A stretch of 60,343 nucleotides of DNA from Candidatus Cloacimonadota bacterium. Its GTDB lineage: Bacteria; Cloacimonadota; Cloacimonadia; JGIOTU-2. The notes beneath the pieces are model-generated. The model was not told the origin of the DNA and searched no databases. It saw only the letters and a list, made by a program, of their open reading frames with translations. Shown one piece after another: positions 30,156 through 41,449 of the stretch (position 1 is its first letter; every line of letters starts with the position of its first letter). Position numbers and translations under genes: made by a program. The stretch spans positions 1-60,343 of the forward strand of contig JAGMCF010000077.1 in NCBI GenBank assembly GCA_023129415.1. Direction: 5' to 3'.

Positions 30156-30458
30156 AACTAACTGCCTATTTTTTTCCCTTTGACTGTTTAGTGTCTGTCA
30201 ATAAAATGCATATTTGTAGAACGACCTTTCCGTTCAGTCTCGGCGACTAGACGGGCTGGGCGCCGAGACCGACCAAGGTCGTTGGTCTAAATGTGTATTA
30301 AGAACATGAGTTCCACTTCGTAGTCCCGAAATTTCGGGACGGAGAACGAGCTAAGAACCTCGTTCTACTTTTACCCCGGCTTGATACATCGGGATTATGT
30401 ATAATATTTTTGAAACATGCTATAGAATAGCTATCTAAACAGGGCTCACGGATAGACT

Positions 30459-30788
30459 CTATTTGGATTTCTCTTTCTTTTTCTTGGATTCTTCTTTTGC
30501 AGACAATTTAAGTTCTTCTATAGTCTTTTTAGCAATTTCATTCTTTTTATTAATATCATCTACCTCTTTTAACATATCTGCAAGAAAAGAATCTTTTGAA
30601 AATTCATCTTTCTTAGAAAAGATGTATTCTCCAATTTCCTGATAGCAGGAATTAATTGCTGATTTTCTGGTTGCTATTTCAAGTTTCAGTTTTGAAATCT
30701 TTGCTACATGCTCAGCTTTACCAGCTACTTTGGAAAGCACACCACTTATTTCACCTTTTACCTTATCTAACATTTGTTTTGTTTCCAT
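30459..30788 (-). CDS. Small coiled-coil protein, unknown function
   Basis: METKQMLDKVKGEISGVLSKVAGKAEHVAKISKLKLEIATRKSAINSCYQEIGEYIFSKK; charged helical. Confidence 0.55.
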   Translation of the reverse strand: METKQMLDKVKGEISGVLSKVAGKAEHVAKISKLKLEIATRKSAINSCYQEIGEYIFSKKDEFSKDSFLADMLKEVDDINKKNEIAKKTIEELKLSAKEESKKKKEKSK

Positions 30789-30958
30789 TATCACCTCAAA
30801 CAAAAAAATAAAAAACAATCCTAATATGTCAATTAATTTAAATACAACCTTTCAGAAAATTAAAAAATTTTATTTCTCTTGACAAATAAAGTTCTAAATA
30901 AATTTTTTAATCAAATTTTTTTGAATAAAAATCAATTAAATAAAAAATGGAGGAAAAA

Positions 30959-33900
30959 ATGAAAAAATCAATACTTAAAAATTGGTTTATACTGTTATTG
31001 ATGTTCTTTTCAACAATTTCTTTTCTGTTTGCTAAAGAATTTAATATTGATCTTATTAATGATGAAAACCGAATCACAGTAACCGAAAATACCTATGAAA
31101 AGTTGAGTATATCTTACTGCTTCTCAAAAATCAAAAGCTTTGAAGTTCAAACTAAAAAAGGTGTGTTTAATGAAATTATTATTCCCAATACCTATTATAT
31201 TGGTGAAATTGGCACCCCAAAACTTCCTACTTCAAAAAAACTTATTGAAATACCTTTTGGTGCACAGGTATCTGTAAATGTAAGGAGTTATACAATAGCT
31301 GAATACAAACTAAGTGATTACGGTATTACAAATCCAATAATGCCTGTTCAACCTTCTTTGCCCAAAAGTATTGACCCAACCACTGTTGAGTTTGAATACA
31401 ATGAAGATTCATATAGTCAAGATGCTTTTACTGAGCATGAATTAGCGACCGTTGAAATTTTGGGTGTGCTGCGTGGCGTTCGTCTCGCTCGTATTGATGT
31501 CTCTCTTGTTCGTTACAATCCAGTTACCGGAGTGATTCAGGTTTATAACAATATTGAAGTTGATGTAAATCTTACAGATAGTGACAGAGGGTTAACTGAA
31601 TATACAAAAGCATCTACCTACTCTCCTTATTTTGAATCAATTTACGAAAGAATAATTAATTATAGACAACATGGCTACCCTGCTCATCCTGATTTAACTA
31701 CATATCCTGTAAAATATTTAATCGTTTCACACAGAATGTTTGAAACACAATTACAACCCTTTATTGAATGGAAAACACAAAAAGGCTTTACTGTTATTGT
31801 TGCTTATACTGATACACTTGGTTCTTCAGCATATAATATTCAAACTTGGATTCATTCGCAGTATGCTGCAGGAACGCCAACAGACCCAGCACCGAGCTTT
31901 GTTTTACTTGTAGGAGATACTGGACAGATTACAGCATCAGCAACTGGCTCTACTACTGGTAAAGTAACTGATTTATACTACTGTAGTGTTGATGGAGATT
32001 ATTTCCCGGAAATGTATTATGGAAGATTTTCTGCTACAAATACAACACACGCACAGACACAAATAAACAGAACCCTTTATTATGAGAAATACGAATTTAA
32101 TGACCCCTCTTTTTTAGATGATGTAACTTTAATCGCTGGTGTAGATGGTTACTGGAATCCACATGTGGGTCAACCAACTGTACTTTACGGAACTAACAAT
32201 TATTTCAATGCTGCTTATGGATTTGATGAGGTTCATGCGTATCTTACAACCTATAGCGGATGTTATGATACAATTGATGATGGTATCTGTATGATAAATT
32301 ATACTGCTCATGGAAGTCAAACATCCTGGGGTAATCCTTCTATGACTCAAACTATGGTAAATAATTTAACAAATGTTAGTAAATATCCACTTGCAATTGG
32401 AAATTGTTGTCTTGCATGTGATTTTGGATATCCAGAATGCTTTGGTGAAACTTGGGCAAGAGCAACTCACAATACAATAGGTGACCCAACAGGTGCAATC
32501 GGTTATATTGGTTCAGCTCCTTCTTCTTACTGGTGGGAAGATTTTTATTGGGCAGTAGGCGCATTTCCTACTCCTGGTGGATATGTGCCAACATACAATG
32601 AGACTTCGTGGGGAATGTTTGATGGACCTTTTGTTTCTGATTATGTGACCCAAGATGCACTAATCTTTGTTGGCAACCTTGCTGTTACAGAAGCTCATAC
32701 TGAAGGCTATCCCACTCATGTTGGTGCCGGTCCAATTTATTACTGGCAAGCATACAACTTGCTTGGTGACCCATCTCTTGTTGTATATATGACACAAGGT
32801 GAGGTTAATGATGTTAGCTTCGCTGGTTTATTGCCAATCGGTTCCACAAGCTTTACGGTTGATGCAGAACCGGGTTCTTATGTAGGAATTTCAATGAATG
32901 GAGTTTTACATGGTGCAGCTTTAGTAGATGAATCAGGTAGTGTTGATGTCCCAATTACGCCATTTGCTACAGCAGGAACAGCAGATATCGTGGTAACCAA
33001 ACCTCAGTATCAACCAGTTATAGAAACTGTTGTAGTTGCAACACCAGCAGTCATTATAATAGACCCAATCTCCATTCCAATAGATACTCTCACAGATGTA
33101 ACAATCTCAGTGTATGAAGAAGATGGCACTACACCTATTCCAGATGTAAATATTGAAATTTCAGGATTAGGAGCATTTGGCACCTTACAAGGCATTACTG
33201 ATACAAGTGGTACTTGTGCACTCAATTTTGGTGGTCATTATGGCGGAACACAAGTACTCAATTTAAGAGGATGGAGAGAAGGTGATGGTTACAACCTATT
33301 TGAAGAACCTATGGAAGTAACAGGAGGTTCAGACCTTACTAATCCAGATATCTGGATTACAACAACATTCGGGTTATCTGATACCTTTGGACTGAATATG
33401 CCAGGAACAGCTCATTTTACACAAGATGAAACTGATTGCGATTATACTATCTATGTTGTTGATGCAGATACCTTTATTACAGAATCCCTAAATGATTCAA
33501 TAACTTATACACCTACAACTCTTACAGATATTTACGGATATATAACTAAAACTGGATATAATGTTTATTCCGAACTCTTTACTACAGTGGAAGTTTATGG
33601 CACAGTCTCAGGTATAGTAACAGAGAGTGAGAATGGCGATCCTGTTCCTGATATTGAGGTTAAATTTTATGAACAGGGTGCTAACCCAACAACTGATGAC
33701 CCATTATTCACTGATATAACTGATGCTTATGGATTCTACGAAATTACTGAGAACCAACCTGTTGATTATTATGATATCCATATTAATGAATGGGGCTTTA
33801 ATCCTTATGAAGAGCTAAACTATTTCCTTGGTTATGGTTCTGACTCTCATGATATTGTTATTGACTCTGTTGAAACTGCTGTTGTTCATGGAAGAATTTA

Positions 33901-34996
33901 TGATGATGACAAAGGAGCTGTTAGCAATGCTACTATAACCTATTACCGCTCAGATAATGGAGAACCATATGATACTGTATATGTATCAATATCAGGAAGA
34001 TACAGTGTCTTCTTGCCTTATTTCATTTATGATGTTTATGTAAGTGCTCCAGAACATGTGCCTTTTAGAGGTTCCATTACTATTGATCGTGATCTTACAG
34101 TTGATTATAGATTAGGTTTAGCAGCTTTATTCAGTAACTTTGAAGATAATGATGGAGATTTTTCTCCCACTCCTCCAACTGGAGCATGGGAATGGGGTGA
34201 ACCTACTGCTGGTAGCATTAATGCTTATTCAGGTGTGAATGTATGGGCTACTAATCTTGATGGTTATTATGTAGATGATGCAAACTGGTATCTTGACTCC
34301 CCTGAATTCACTGTGCCTGATAATGGAATATTAAATTTCTATCATTATCATAACTTTGAAGGTAGCAAAGGCGATAAGACTCTCTGGGATGGTGGAAATG
34401 TAAAAATCTCAAATGATGGCGGTACTTCATTTAGCCTTATAACTCCTGTAAATGGTTATGATGGAACTATATCTGCACTTGGAGAGTCAGGTTTTGGGGG
34501 CACAATTGGTGATTGGGAATTAGTAGAGTTTGACATAAGTAGCTATGAAGGGGATAATGTTATAATAAGATGGCATTTTGCTTCTGATGGTTCTCAGTGC
34601 GACTATTATGGCTGGTATATTGATGATTTCCTTGTATTTGACCCTAATAGCAGCGAACAAATAATAAATCCTGTTTCTGTTAATAGTACTCAAATAACAT
34701 ATAAACTTGAACTCTATCAAAACTATCCTAATCCTGTCCGAACTTATACGACAATATCGTTTTCAATCCCAAGAGATATTGCCACGGATTTACACAGATT
34801 AGCACAGATAAAGATTTATAATATCAAAGGACAGCTTGTAAAGAAATGCGAAATGCAGAATGTGAAGTGCGGAATGAATAGTATGGTATGGAATGGAAAA
34901 GATGATTCTGGAAAACCTGTTGCCAATGGTATTTACTTCTATAGACTTTCTGCAAATAATAAAAACCTTATTAAAAAAATGATTATATTAAGATAA
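30959..34996 (+). CDS. Gingipain-like peptidase C25 with C-terminal accessory modules and T9SS-like CTD
   Basis: Propeptide-like N-term; YLIVSHRMFETQLQPFIEWKTQKGFTVIVAY, FVLLVGDTGQI, MINYTAHGSQTSWG (His), LAIGNCCLACDFGYPECFGETWARA (Cys); MAM/LamG-like module; CTD. GGAGG precedes ATG 30959. Confidence 0.88.
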   Translation: MKKSILKNWFILLLMFFSTISFLFAKEFNIDLINDENRITVTENTYEKLSISYCFSKIKSFEVQTKKGVFNEIIIPNTYYIGEIGTPKLPTSKKLIEIPFGAQVSVNVRSYTIAEYKLSDYGITNPIMPVQPSLPKSIDPTTVEFEYNEDSYSQDAFTEHELATVEILGVLRGVRLARIDVSLVRYNPVTGVIQVYNNIEVDVNLTDSDRGLTEYTKASTYSPYFESIYERIINYRQHGYPAHPDLTTYPVKYLIVSHRMFETQLQPFIEWKTQKGFTVIVAYTDTLGSSAYNIQTWIHSQYAAGTPTDPAPSFVLLVGDTGQITASATGSTTGKVTDLYYCSVDGDYFPEMYYGRFSATNTTHAQTQINRTLYYEKYEFNDPSFLDDVTLIAGVDGYWNPHVGQPTVLYGTNNYFNAAYGFDEVHAYLTTYSGCYDTIDDGICMINYTAHGSQTSWGNPSMTQTMVNNLTNVSKYPLAIGNCCLACDFGYPECFGETWARATHNTIGDPTGAIGYIGSAPSSYWWEDFYWAVGAFPTPGGYVPTYNETSWGMFDGPFVSDYVTQDALIFVGNLAVTEAHTEGYPTHVGAGPIYYWQAYNLLGDPSLVVYMTQGEVNDVSFAGLLPIGSTSFTVDAEPGSYVGISMNGVLHGAALVDESGSVDVPITPFATAGTADIVVTKPQYQPVIETVVVATPAVIIIDPISIPIDTLTDVTISVYEEDGTTPIPDVNIEISGLGAFGTLQGITDTSGTCALNFGGHYGGTQVLNLRGWREGDGYNLFEEPMEVTGGSDLTNPDIWITTTFGLSDTFGLNMPGTAHFTQDETDCDYTIYVVDADTFITESLNDSITYTPTTLTDIYGYITKTGYNVYSELFTTVEVYGTVSGIVTESENGDPVPDIEVKFYEQGANPTTDDPLFTDITDAYGFYEITENQPVDYYDIHINEWGFNPYEELNYFLGYGSDSHDIVIDSVETAVVHGRIYDDDKGAVSNATITYYRSDNGEPYDTVYVSISGRYSVFLPYFIYDVYVSAPEHVPFRGSITIDRDLTVDYRLGLAALFSNFEDNDGDFSPTPPTGAWEWGEPTAGSINAYSGVNVWATNLDGYYVDDANWYLDSPEFTVPDNGILNFYHYHNFEGSKGDKTLWDGGNVKISNDGGTSFSLITPVNGYDGTISALGESGFGGTIGDWELVEFDISSYEGDNVIIRWHFASDGSQCDYYGWYIDDFLVFDPNSSEQIINPVSVNSTQITYKLELYQNYPNPVRTYTTISFSIPRDIATDLHRLAQIKIYNIKGQLVKKCEMQNVKCGMNSMVWNGKDDSGKPVANGIYFYRLSANNKNLIKKMIILR

Positions 34997-35004
34997 ATAA
35001 AAAA

Positions 35005-35305
35005 TGGTTAAGTATAATTTATGAATAAAAAACAGAGACACAGAATTCACAAGAACACACCAGCAAATGAAATATGGCTTTTTGTATGGTTTAGAATAGG
35101 GGGTGAAAAAATTGGAGAACTTTTAACTGGGTTTTTCTCTTTAGAACAGCAATGCCAGAGAAATAGAAGAAGTGCCATAATTGGCCCTATTATTGGATGT
35201 TAAAGAAATATAAGCCCTAATGATAATACTTATAAAATAAGAAAATCTTTGTGTTCTTTGTGAACTTTGTGGTTAATATTATACATAACAAAAAAAATAT
35301 GGAGG
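35005..35305 (+). promoter_or_regulatory. Leader region A, paralogous to 45098..45510, upstream of a secreted protease gene
   Basis: Shared blocks: ggttaagtataatttatgaataaaa, agaaatataa, cttataaaataa, aatctttgtg, tgaactttgt.gttaatattatacaaac-like end. Confidence 0.55.
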
Positions 35306-35311
35306 ATTAAT

Positions 35312-38300
35312 ATGAAAAAATATCTATGCCTATTAAGTGTATTATTCTTCTTTTGCAGCAGTCTTTTTGCTGCTAAAGAAGAATGGATTACATTATCTAA
35401 TTCTAATAGTTATGTGGTAGATGTTAATGTAATTAGTTCAAATGAAAATCTAATTGAAATAGAATATCAATTAAATGGATTCTACAAAAAGCCTATTGAG
35501 ATTAACGGAGAAAAATATTCAAAAATTATTATACCTGATGAAAGTATCTTTTTGCAAGAAGGATTTCCTGAACTACCAAGAGTAAATCGAAGTATCATAA
35601 TACCTGCCAAAGCAAAGATGATTGCAAGGGTGGTCGATTATGAAATTGAAGAATTCAGAAATATTGATATTATTCCATCAAAAGGCAATCTACCTCGTAG
35701 TGTAAACCCAGAAGATGTTCCATATACATTTGATGATTTCTATTCAACTGATAGCTGGTTCCCACAGGAGATTGTAACAACTTATGACCCTTATATCCTG
35801 CGAGATGCACGAGGAATGGTTGTTGAACTGCATCCTTTCCAATACAATCCTGTCAAAAAAATTATGAGGGTTTATAAGAACCTAAAAATAAAAGTTGAAA
35901 ATGTTGGTCTGAATGATGTCAATACTTTGGATGTAGATTTAGCAGACCAAAGAAAAGTGGTCAAAGAGTTTCTTACTATGTATAAACGCAGATTTATCAA
36001 TTTCAAACATAATAGATACGACCTGGTTCCTGAAATCGGAAGTATGCTTATTATCTCTGCAGATGAATACTATGATGCAGTTATTCCACTTGTAGAATGG
36101 AAAAATCAAAAAGGGATTCCTACTACATTGAAGAGTATCACTGAAATTGGTGGGAATACACAAGCAAATATAATGGCTGAAATACAATTTCAATATGATA
36201 ATAATGATATGGCTTTTGTGCTTTTGGTTGGAGATGCAAATAATGTGACTCCGCACTCCAGTTGTAAAGACCCATTATATGTTTTACTTGCTGGTTATGA
36301 CCATTATCCAGATGCATTTATTTCAAGATTCTGTGCAACTTATGTTTCAGATGTAGAAAATCAAGTTAATCGTTCTGTTAGATATGAAAGAGATGTGGAA
36401 GAACTGGGTGGTGATTGGTATCATAAAGGATTGGGAGTTGCTTCTAATCTTGGTCCTGGAGATGATGGTGAGTATGATTGGCAGCATTTACGGAATATTC
36501 GTGCTCAACTTATGGTATATAACTATACAGATGTAGATGAATTGTATGATGGCACACATGGTGGTGAAGATGCCCCAGGTAATCCAAATCCTGGCATGGT
36601 AACAACATCTATAAATGATGGAAGGAGTTTAGCAAATTATACAGGTCATGGGAATCAAACTGGATGGGGCACCTCAGGGTTTTCAAACGGTAATATTGAT
36701 GGACTTTCAAATGGATTTAAAATGCCCTTAGTTTTCTGTGTTGCTTGTAATAATGGAGAATTTCATACTGGAGAATGTTTTGGAGAACATTGGTTAAAAG
36801 CTGGCACTACAGATAATCCAAAAGGGGCTATCGCTTGTTATGCTTCATCACATGGTCAAGGCTGGAATCCTCCAATGGAAGCCCAGGATGAAGCTACTTA
36901 TATGATTGTTGATGAAACAGCTCTCACACTTGGAGGAATTTGTTTTAATGGAGCTTGCTCAATGATGGATGATTACGGATATAGTGGACAAAGTGAATAT
37001 GATCATTGGATCTTATTCGGTGATGCGTCTATTCAAATCAAAACAACTAATGCAGAAGCTATGACTGTCATTCATAATACAATTATTCCACTTGGCTCAG
37101 CAACTTATGATGTTGAAGTGGTTGGTGTGGAAGGTGCATTAATTGGATTATATATGGATAACACTCTCTATGGTTATGGCTATACTGATGAAACCGGAAA
37201 TGTAACTATTACACTACTTGAAGAATTACTTAATCCCGGAGAAATGGCATTAACAGTAACTGCATATAATAAAATTCCATATATTACAACAATTGATGCT
37301 ATCGTTCCTGTTCAAGTCACTATTTCACCTGATACAATAAATGTAAATGAATCAACTGAAGTAACTGTTACAGTTTTAGATAGTGATGGAATTGAGCCAG
37401 AGGTTGGGGTTAATGTTTGGGCTATTGGCTTAGATTATGAAATTGGCTCTGTTGCTACCGATACAAGTGGGGTAGCAGTTCTAACAATTAACTACCAATT
37501 CGGTCCAAGTTTAAACATATTAGGACAAAGACCTGATGATAGTTATTTATTATTTGATGAACTTCTATATGTGATTGCACTAGATCTTATAGACCCAGAT
37601 TTAGAGGTAACAACTGACTTCGGACTGACTGATGGATTCGGTATGAATCTGCCCGGAACAATTCATGCATATTGTGATGATGATACCACAACTCTTTGGG
37701 CAAAATTAAACGACAATGAATATATTTCCACAACTGAAGACTCACTTGAATTTATTCCTGATGAATTCGGAACTGTCTATGCTATAATTTCCAAGTCTGG
37801 TTATAACCTATATCAAGAAGAATTTCCTGTAATAATTGCTTATGGCACAATCTCAGGTATAGTAACAAACAGTGAGACTGGCGATTCTGTTCCTGATATT
37901 GAGGTGAAATTCTATGAACAGGGTGCTAACCCAACAACTGACGACCCATTATTCACTGATATAACTAATGCTAATGGATTATACGAAATTACTGAGGACC
38001 AACCTGTTGATTATTATGATATCCATATTGATGAATGGGGCTTTAATCCTTATGAAGAGCTAAACTATTTCCTTGGTTATGGTTCTAACTCTCAAGATAT
38101 TGTTATTGATCCTTTTGAAACTGCTGTAGTTCACGGAAGGGTTTATGATGAAAATGGAGTTGTTAGCAATACTACCTTAATCTATTACCGCTTTGACAAT
38201 GGTGAAGAATATGCTGTTGTTAATGCTGGAATATCTGGAAGATATAGCGTCACTCTTCCCTATTTCACCTATGATGTTTATGTAAGTGCCCCTGAACATG

Positions 38301-39229
38301 TGCCTTTTAGAGGTTTCATTACTATTGATAGTGATCTTACTGTTGATTATAGCTTAGGTTTAGCAGATTTATTCAGCGACTTTGAAGATAATAATGGAGA
38401 CTTTTCTCCCACTCCTACAACTAATGCATGGGAATGGGGTGAACCCACTGCAGGAAATATTAATGCTTATTCAGGTGTGAATGTATGGGCTACCAATCTT
38501 GATGGATACTATGATAATTCTGCAAATTGGTATCTTGACTCTCCTGAATTTACTGTGCCTGATAATGGTGTATTAAATTTCTATCATTATCATAACTTTG
38601 AAGGTAGTAAAGGCGATAAAACACTTTATGATGGCGGAAATGTCAAAATCTCAACTAATGGCGGTACTTCATTTAGCCTTATAACTCCAGAAGGTGGTTA
38701 TGATGGAACTATCTCTGCACTTGGACAGCAAGGATTTGGCAGCACAATTGATGATTGGGAATTAGTAGAGTTCGACCTTAGCAGCTATGAAGGGAATGAT
38801 GTTATAATAAGATGGCATTTTGCTTCTGATGGCTCTGCTAATAACTATTATGGCTGGTACATTGATGATTTTTTTGTCTTTGACCCTAATAGCAGTATAC
38901 AAATAATAGACCCTTATGTTTCTGTTAATAATACTCAAATGGCATACAAACTTGAATTATACCAAAACTATCCTAATCCTGTGAAAAGCTCAACCACAAT
39001 ACAATTCACCACCGAGAACACCGAGAAAAACACCGAAATAATTATTTATAATATCAAAGGACAGAAAGTGAAACAATTTAAAATTGAAAATTTAAAATTG
39101 AAAATTAACGAAGTTGTCTGGGATGGAAAAGATGATTCAGGAAAACCAGTCGCAAATGGTATTTATCTCTATCGTCTAAAAGTTGGTGATAAAGTTATAG
39201 ATACCAAGAAGTGTTTACTTATAAGATAG
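35312..39229 (+). CDS. Gingipain-like peptidase C25 with C-terminal accessory modules and T9SS-like CTD
   Basis: SMLIISADEYYDAVIPLVEWKNQKGIPT, FVLLVGDANNVTPHSS, LANYTGHGNQTGWG, LVFCVACNNGEFHTGECFGEHWL; CTD. GGAGG precedes ATG 35312. Confidence 0.92.
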   Translation: MKKYLCLLSVLFFFCSSLFAAKEEWITLSNSNSYVVDVNVISSNENLIEIEYQLNGFYKKPIEINGEKYSKIIIPDESIFLQEGFPELPRVNRSIIIPAKAKMIARVVDYEIEEFRNIDIIPSKGNLPRSVNPEDVPYTFDDFYSTDSWFPQEIVTTYDPYILRDARGMVVELHPFQYNPVKKIMRVYKNLKIKVENVGLNDVNTLDVDLADQRKVVKEFLTMYKRRFINFKHNRYDLVPEIGSMLIISADEYYDAVIPLVEWKNQKGIPTTLKSITEIGGNTQANIMAEIQFQYDNNDMAFVLLVGDANNVTPHSSCKDPLYVLLAGYDHYPDAFISRFCATYVSDVENQVNRSVRYERDVEELGGDWYHKGLGVASNLGPGDDGEYDWQHLRNIRAQLMVYNYTDVDELYDGTHGGEDAPGNPNPGMVTTSINDGRSLANYTGHGNQTGWGTSGFSNGNIDGLSNGFKMPLVFCVACNNGEFHTGECFGEHWLKAGTTDNPKGAIACYASSHGQGWNPPMEAQDEATYMIVDETALTLGGICFNGACSMMDDYGYSGQSEYDHWILFGDASIQIKTTNAEAMTVIHNTIIPLGSATYDVEVVGVEGALIGLYMDNTLYGYGYTDETGNVTITLLEELLNPGEMALTVTAYNKIPYITTIDAIVPVQVTISPDTINVNESTEVTVTVLDSDGIEPEVGVNVWAIGLDYEIGSVATDTSGVAVLTINYQFGPSLNILGQRPDDSYLLFDELLYVIALDLIDPDLEVTTDFGLTDGFGMNLPGTIHAYCDDDTTTLWAKLNDNEYISTTEDSLEFIPDEFGTVYAIISKSGYNLYQEEFPVIIAYGTISGIVTNSETGDSVPDIEVKFYEQGANPTTDDPLFTDITNANGLYEITEDQPVDYYDIHIDEWGFNPYEELNYFLGYGSNSQDIVIDPFETAVVHGRVYDENGVVSNTTLIYYRFDNGEEYAVVNAGISGRYSVTLPYFTYDVYVSAPEHVPFRGFITIDSDLTVDYSLGLADLFSDFEDNNGDFSPTPTTNAWEWGEPTAGNINAYSGVNVWATNLDGYYDNSANWYLDSPEFTVPDNGVLNFYHYHNFEGSKGDKTLYDGGNVKISTNGGTSFSLITPEGGYDGTISALGQQGFGSTIDDWELVEFDLSSYEGNDVIIRWHFASDGSANNYYGWYIDDFFVFDPNSSIQIIDPYVSVNNTQMAYKLELYQNYPNPVKSSTTIQFTTENTEKNTEIIIYNIKGQKVKQFKIENLKLKINEVVWDGKDDSGKPVANGIYLYRLKVGDKVIDTKKCLLIR

Positions 39230-39230
39230 G

Positions 39231-39283
39231 ATTTTGGAGTGGGTAGCTTGTCTACCTCTGGTGGGGTCAGTGCACTCCAAAAT
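39231..39283. other. Nested inverted repeat between two secreted-protein genes
   Basis: attttggagtg ... cactccaaaat (11-bp perfect) enclosing ggtag-cttgt-ctacc. Confidence 0.55.
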
Positions 39284-39294
39284 ATATAGCAATT

Positions 39295-41394
39295 ATGAAA
39301 AGATTATCCATTTTTGTTGCTTTATTTATTTTGGCGACTCCTTTATTCTCCATTGAGGTTGGCGGTCACATAACCGAAGATACCATTTGGTCACCGGAAA
39401 ACAATCCATATCTTGTTATTGATGATGTTTATGTAGATGAGAATGTCACACTCACCATTCTTCCCGGAACAATAGTAAAATTTAATGCTGCTCCACTATA
39501 TAATTCATCATGTATAGACGATTATTTTGTATATTATAATGGGACAAATGTAGCAAAGATGCTCTGGGTTGATGGAAGAGTTAGTGCAAATGGAACTGAG
39601 AATGAACCAATTACTTTTACTAGAATGCAGGATTCTCTATATTATCATTGGGGAATCGTATATCTACGCGAGCAAGCAGAATTAAGCAGTTTTAAGTATT
39701 GTGATTTTGAGTACTCGGCATTGATGTTGATTGTGCTCGGTATTATACCAAGAGGAGCAATTAGTATCTATAATGAAAGTGTAATTGTTGTAAATTGTAA
39801 TTTTATAGATAATCTATGCGGTGTATTTATAGACAGACCAACTCAAAATATAATTATAAAAAATAATCTATTTTATAATATAGAAAATTTACCCCCTAAT
39901 GTAATGTATTCAACAGGTGGAATAGATATTTCAGCAAGTCCTCATGGTGAATCATCATCAATTCTCATTGCAGAAAATATATTTAATGAAACAATTGCAA
40001 ATTATGCTCCTTTAATTATAGCTGGTGCACCTGCTGATGTAGTGAATAACCAATTCTATGAAGGTGGCATTTGCGCTTGGATGGATTCAGAAGCAGCTTC
40101 ATATTTTTATGATAATAGATTTATAAATTGCAATACAGGAATTGATGGGGATGGACCAACCGATTCACTTTATATCAAAAAAAATCACTTTGTAAATGGT
40201 TACGATGGTGTTGATATTAATTATGCTTATATTGAAATATCTGATAATTATTTTGAAGGGTGTACACTTTATACAGGACCACATTGTTCAGGTAGAGTTT
40301 ATAATAATTTTGTTAATGGGGGTAGGATCCGAACACCTGGCTATCTTGAGGTTTTCAATAATATATCTACGAACAGCGTAGGGACAGGGTTAATAGTAAG
40401 CAGTATGGGTAGTTATTTTAACAATAACTCATCTATAAATAATAGTTATGCAATTGGAAGTAGCGGAATCATACATTATAATAACTGTATCATTATTGGA
40501 AATAATGAATTAACAGAGCACTCAATAATCGGCAGTTTTTATTTCCGCAACTGTATATTAGATTTTGAACTACCACCAGAATGTATTGATGCCGGTGGCA
40601 ACATCTGGGTAGATTCATTATCAGCAGATTCCCTTTTCGTGGATTTTCAGAATGGAGATTTTCATCTTATAGAAGGTAGTCTTGCTATTGATGCAGGTTT
40701 TGATACAACAGGATATTATTGTCCATTCGATTTAGATTATAATACTCGTGTGGGGGATGGAGATGAGGATGGGAATGCAATAATAGATATTGGTCCTTAT
40801 GAATTTGCCTCACCGCAATTAGGTGGTATTTGTGGAACAGTTTATCAAACAGAGAATGGAGAGCCATTAGATTATGTATTATTAAAGATTAATAACCAAC
40901 CTGGAGAATTTGAGTTTTCGGATAGTGCAGGTTATTTTGAGTTTCGCTTGCCAGCGGGAGTTTACGATATTTATGCCTCACGAGTTTTTTATGATGATGT
41001 GATTGTAGAGGATATTGAAGTAATTGAAGGTGATTTTACAGAAGTTGAAATCCCAATGACAACTACATTGGTAGGAATAGATGAACAACCTTTCCAACCT
41101 TCTGAAATATCAGATTTGAATATTTACAACTATCCAAATCCTGTACATAGTTCAACAACAATATCTTTCACTATTCCAAGAGATATAACAGAAGCTGAAT
41201 TAAAGATTTACAACATTAAAGGACAATTGGTAAAACAATTCCTGCCTGAAATAAATAATCAAACTCGAGTAATAGATTTTGTCTGGAATGGAAAAGATGA
41301 TTCAGGAAAACCCGTATGTTCAGGGATTTATTTCTATCGCTTAAAAGTGGGTGATAAAGTTATTGATACAAAGAAATGTTTGGTCTTGAGATAA
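39295..41394 (+). CDS. Secreted right-handed beta-helix protein with T9SS-like CTD (paralog 1)
   Basis: Signal peptide; NPYLVIDDVYVDENVTLTILPGTIVKF; repeated N-rich beta-helix rungs; CnaB/CarboxypepD_reg-like GGICGTVYQTENGEPLDYVLLKINNQ; CTD. Confidence 0.85.
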   Translation: MKRLSIFVALFILATPLFSIEVGGHITEDTIWSPENNPYLVIDDVYVDENVTLTILPGTIVKFNAAPLYNSSCIDDYFVYYNGTNVAKMLWVDGRVSANGTENEPITFTRMQDSLYYHWGIVYLREQAELSSFKYCDFEYSALMLIVLGIIPRGAISIYNESVIVVNCNFIDNLCGVFIDRPTQNIIIKNNLFYNIENLPPNVMYSTGGIDISASPHGESSSILIAENIFNETIANYAPLIIAGAPADVVNNQFYEGGICAWMDSEAASYFYDNRFINCNTGIDGDGPTDSLYIKKNHFVNGYDGVDINYAYIEISDNYFEGCTLYTGPHCSGRVYNNFVNGGRIRTPGYLEVFNNISTNSVGTGLIVSSMGSYFNNNSSINNSYAIGSSGIIHYNNCIIIGNNELTEHSIIGSFYFRNCILDFELPPECIDAGGNIWVDSLSADSLFVDFQNGDFHLIEGSLAIDAGFDTTGYYCPFDLDYNTRVGDGDEDGNAIIDIGPYEFASPQLGGICGTVYQTENGEPLDYVLLKINNQPGEFEFSDSAGYFEFRLPAGVYDIYASRVFYDDVIVEDIEVIEGDFTEVEIPMTTTLVGIDEQPFQPSEISDLNIYNYPNPVHSSTTISFTIPRDITEAELKIYNIKGQLVKQFLPEINNQTRVIDFVWNGKDDSGKPVCSGIYFYRLKVGDKVIDTKKCLVLR

Positions 41395-41449
41395 TTTGGA
41401 GTATGTCCGTCAGCTGGCGGAAAGTCCCTACGATATTCCAGAAGAACCA

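Noticed and set aside
35021-35203. ORF 35021..35203 (+) as a small peptide gene
   Set aside because: Lies in the paralogous leader; the frame is not preserved in leader B.
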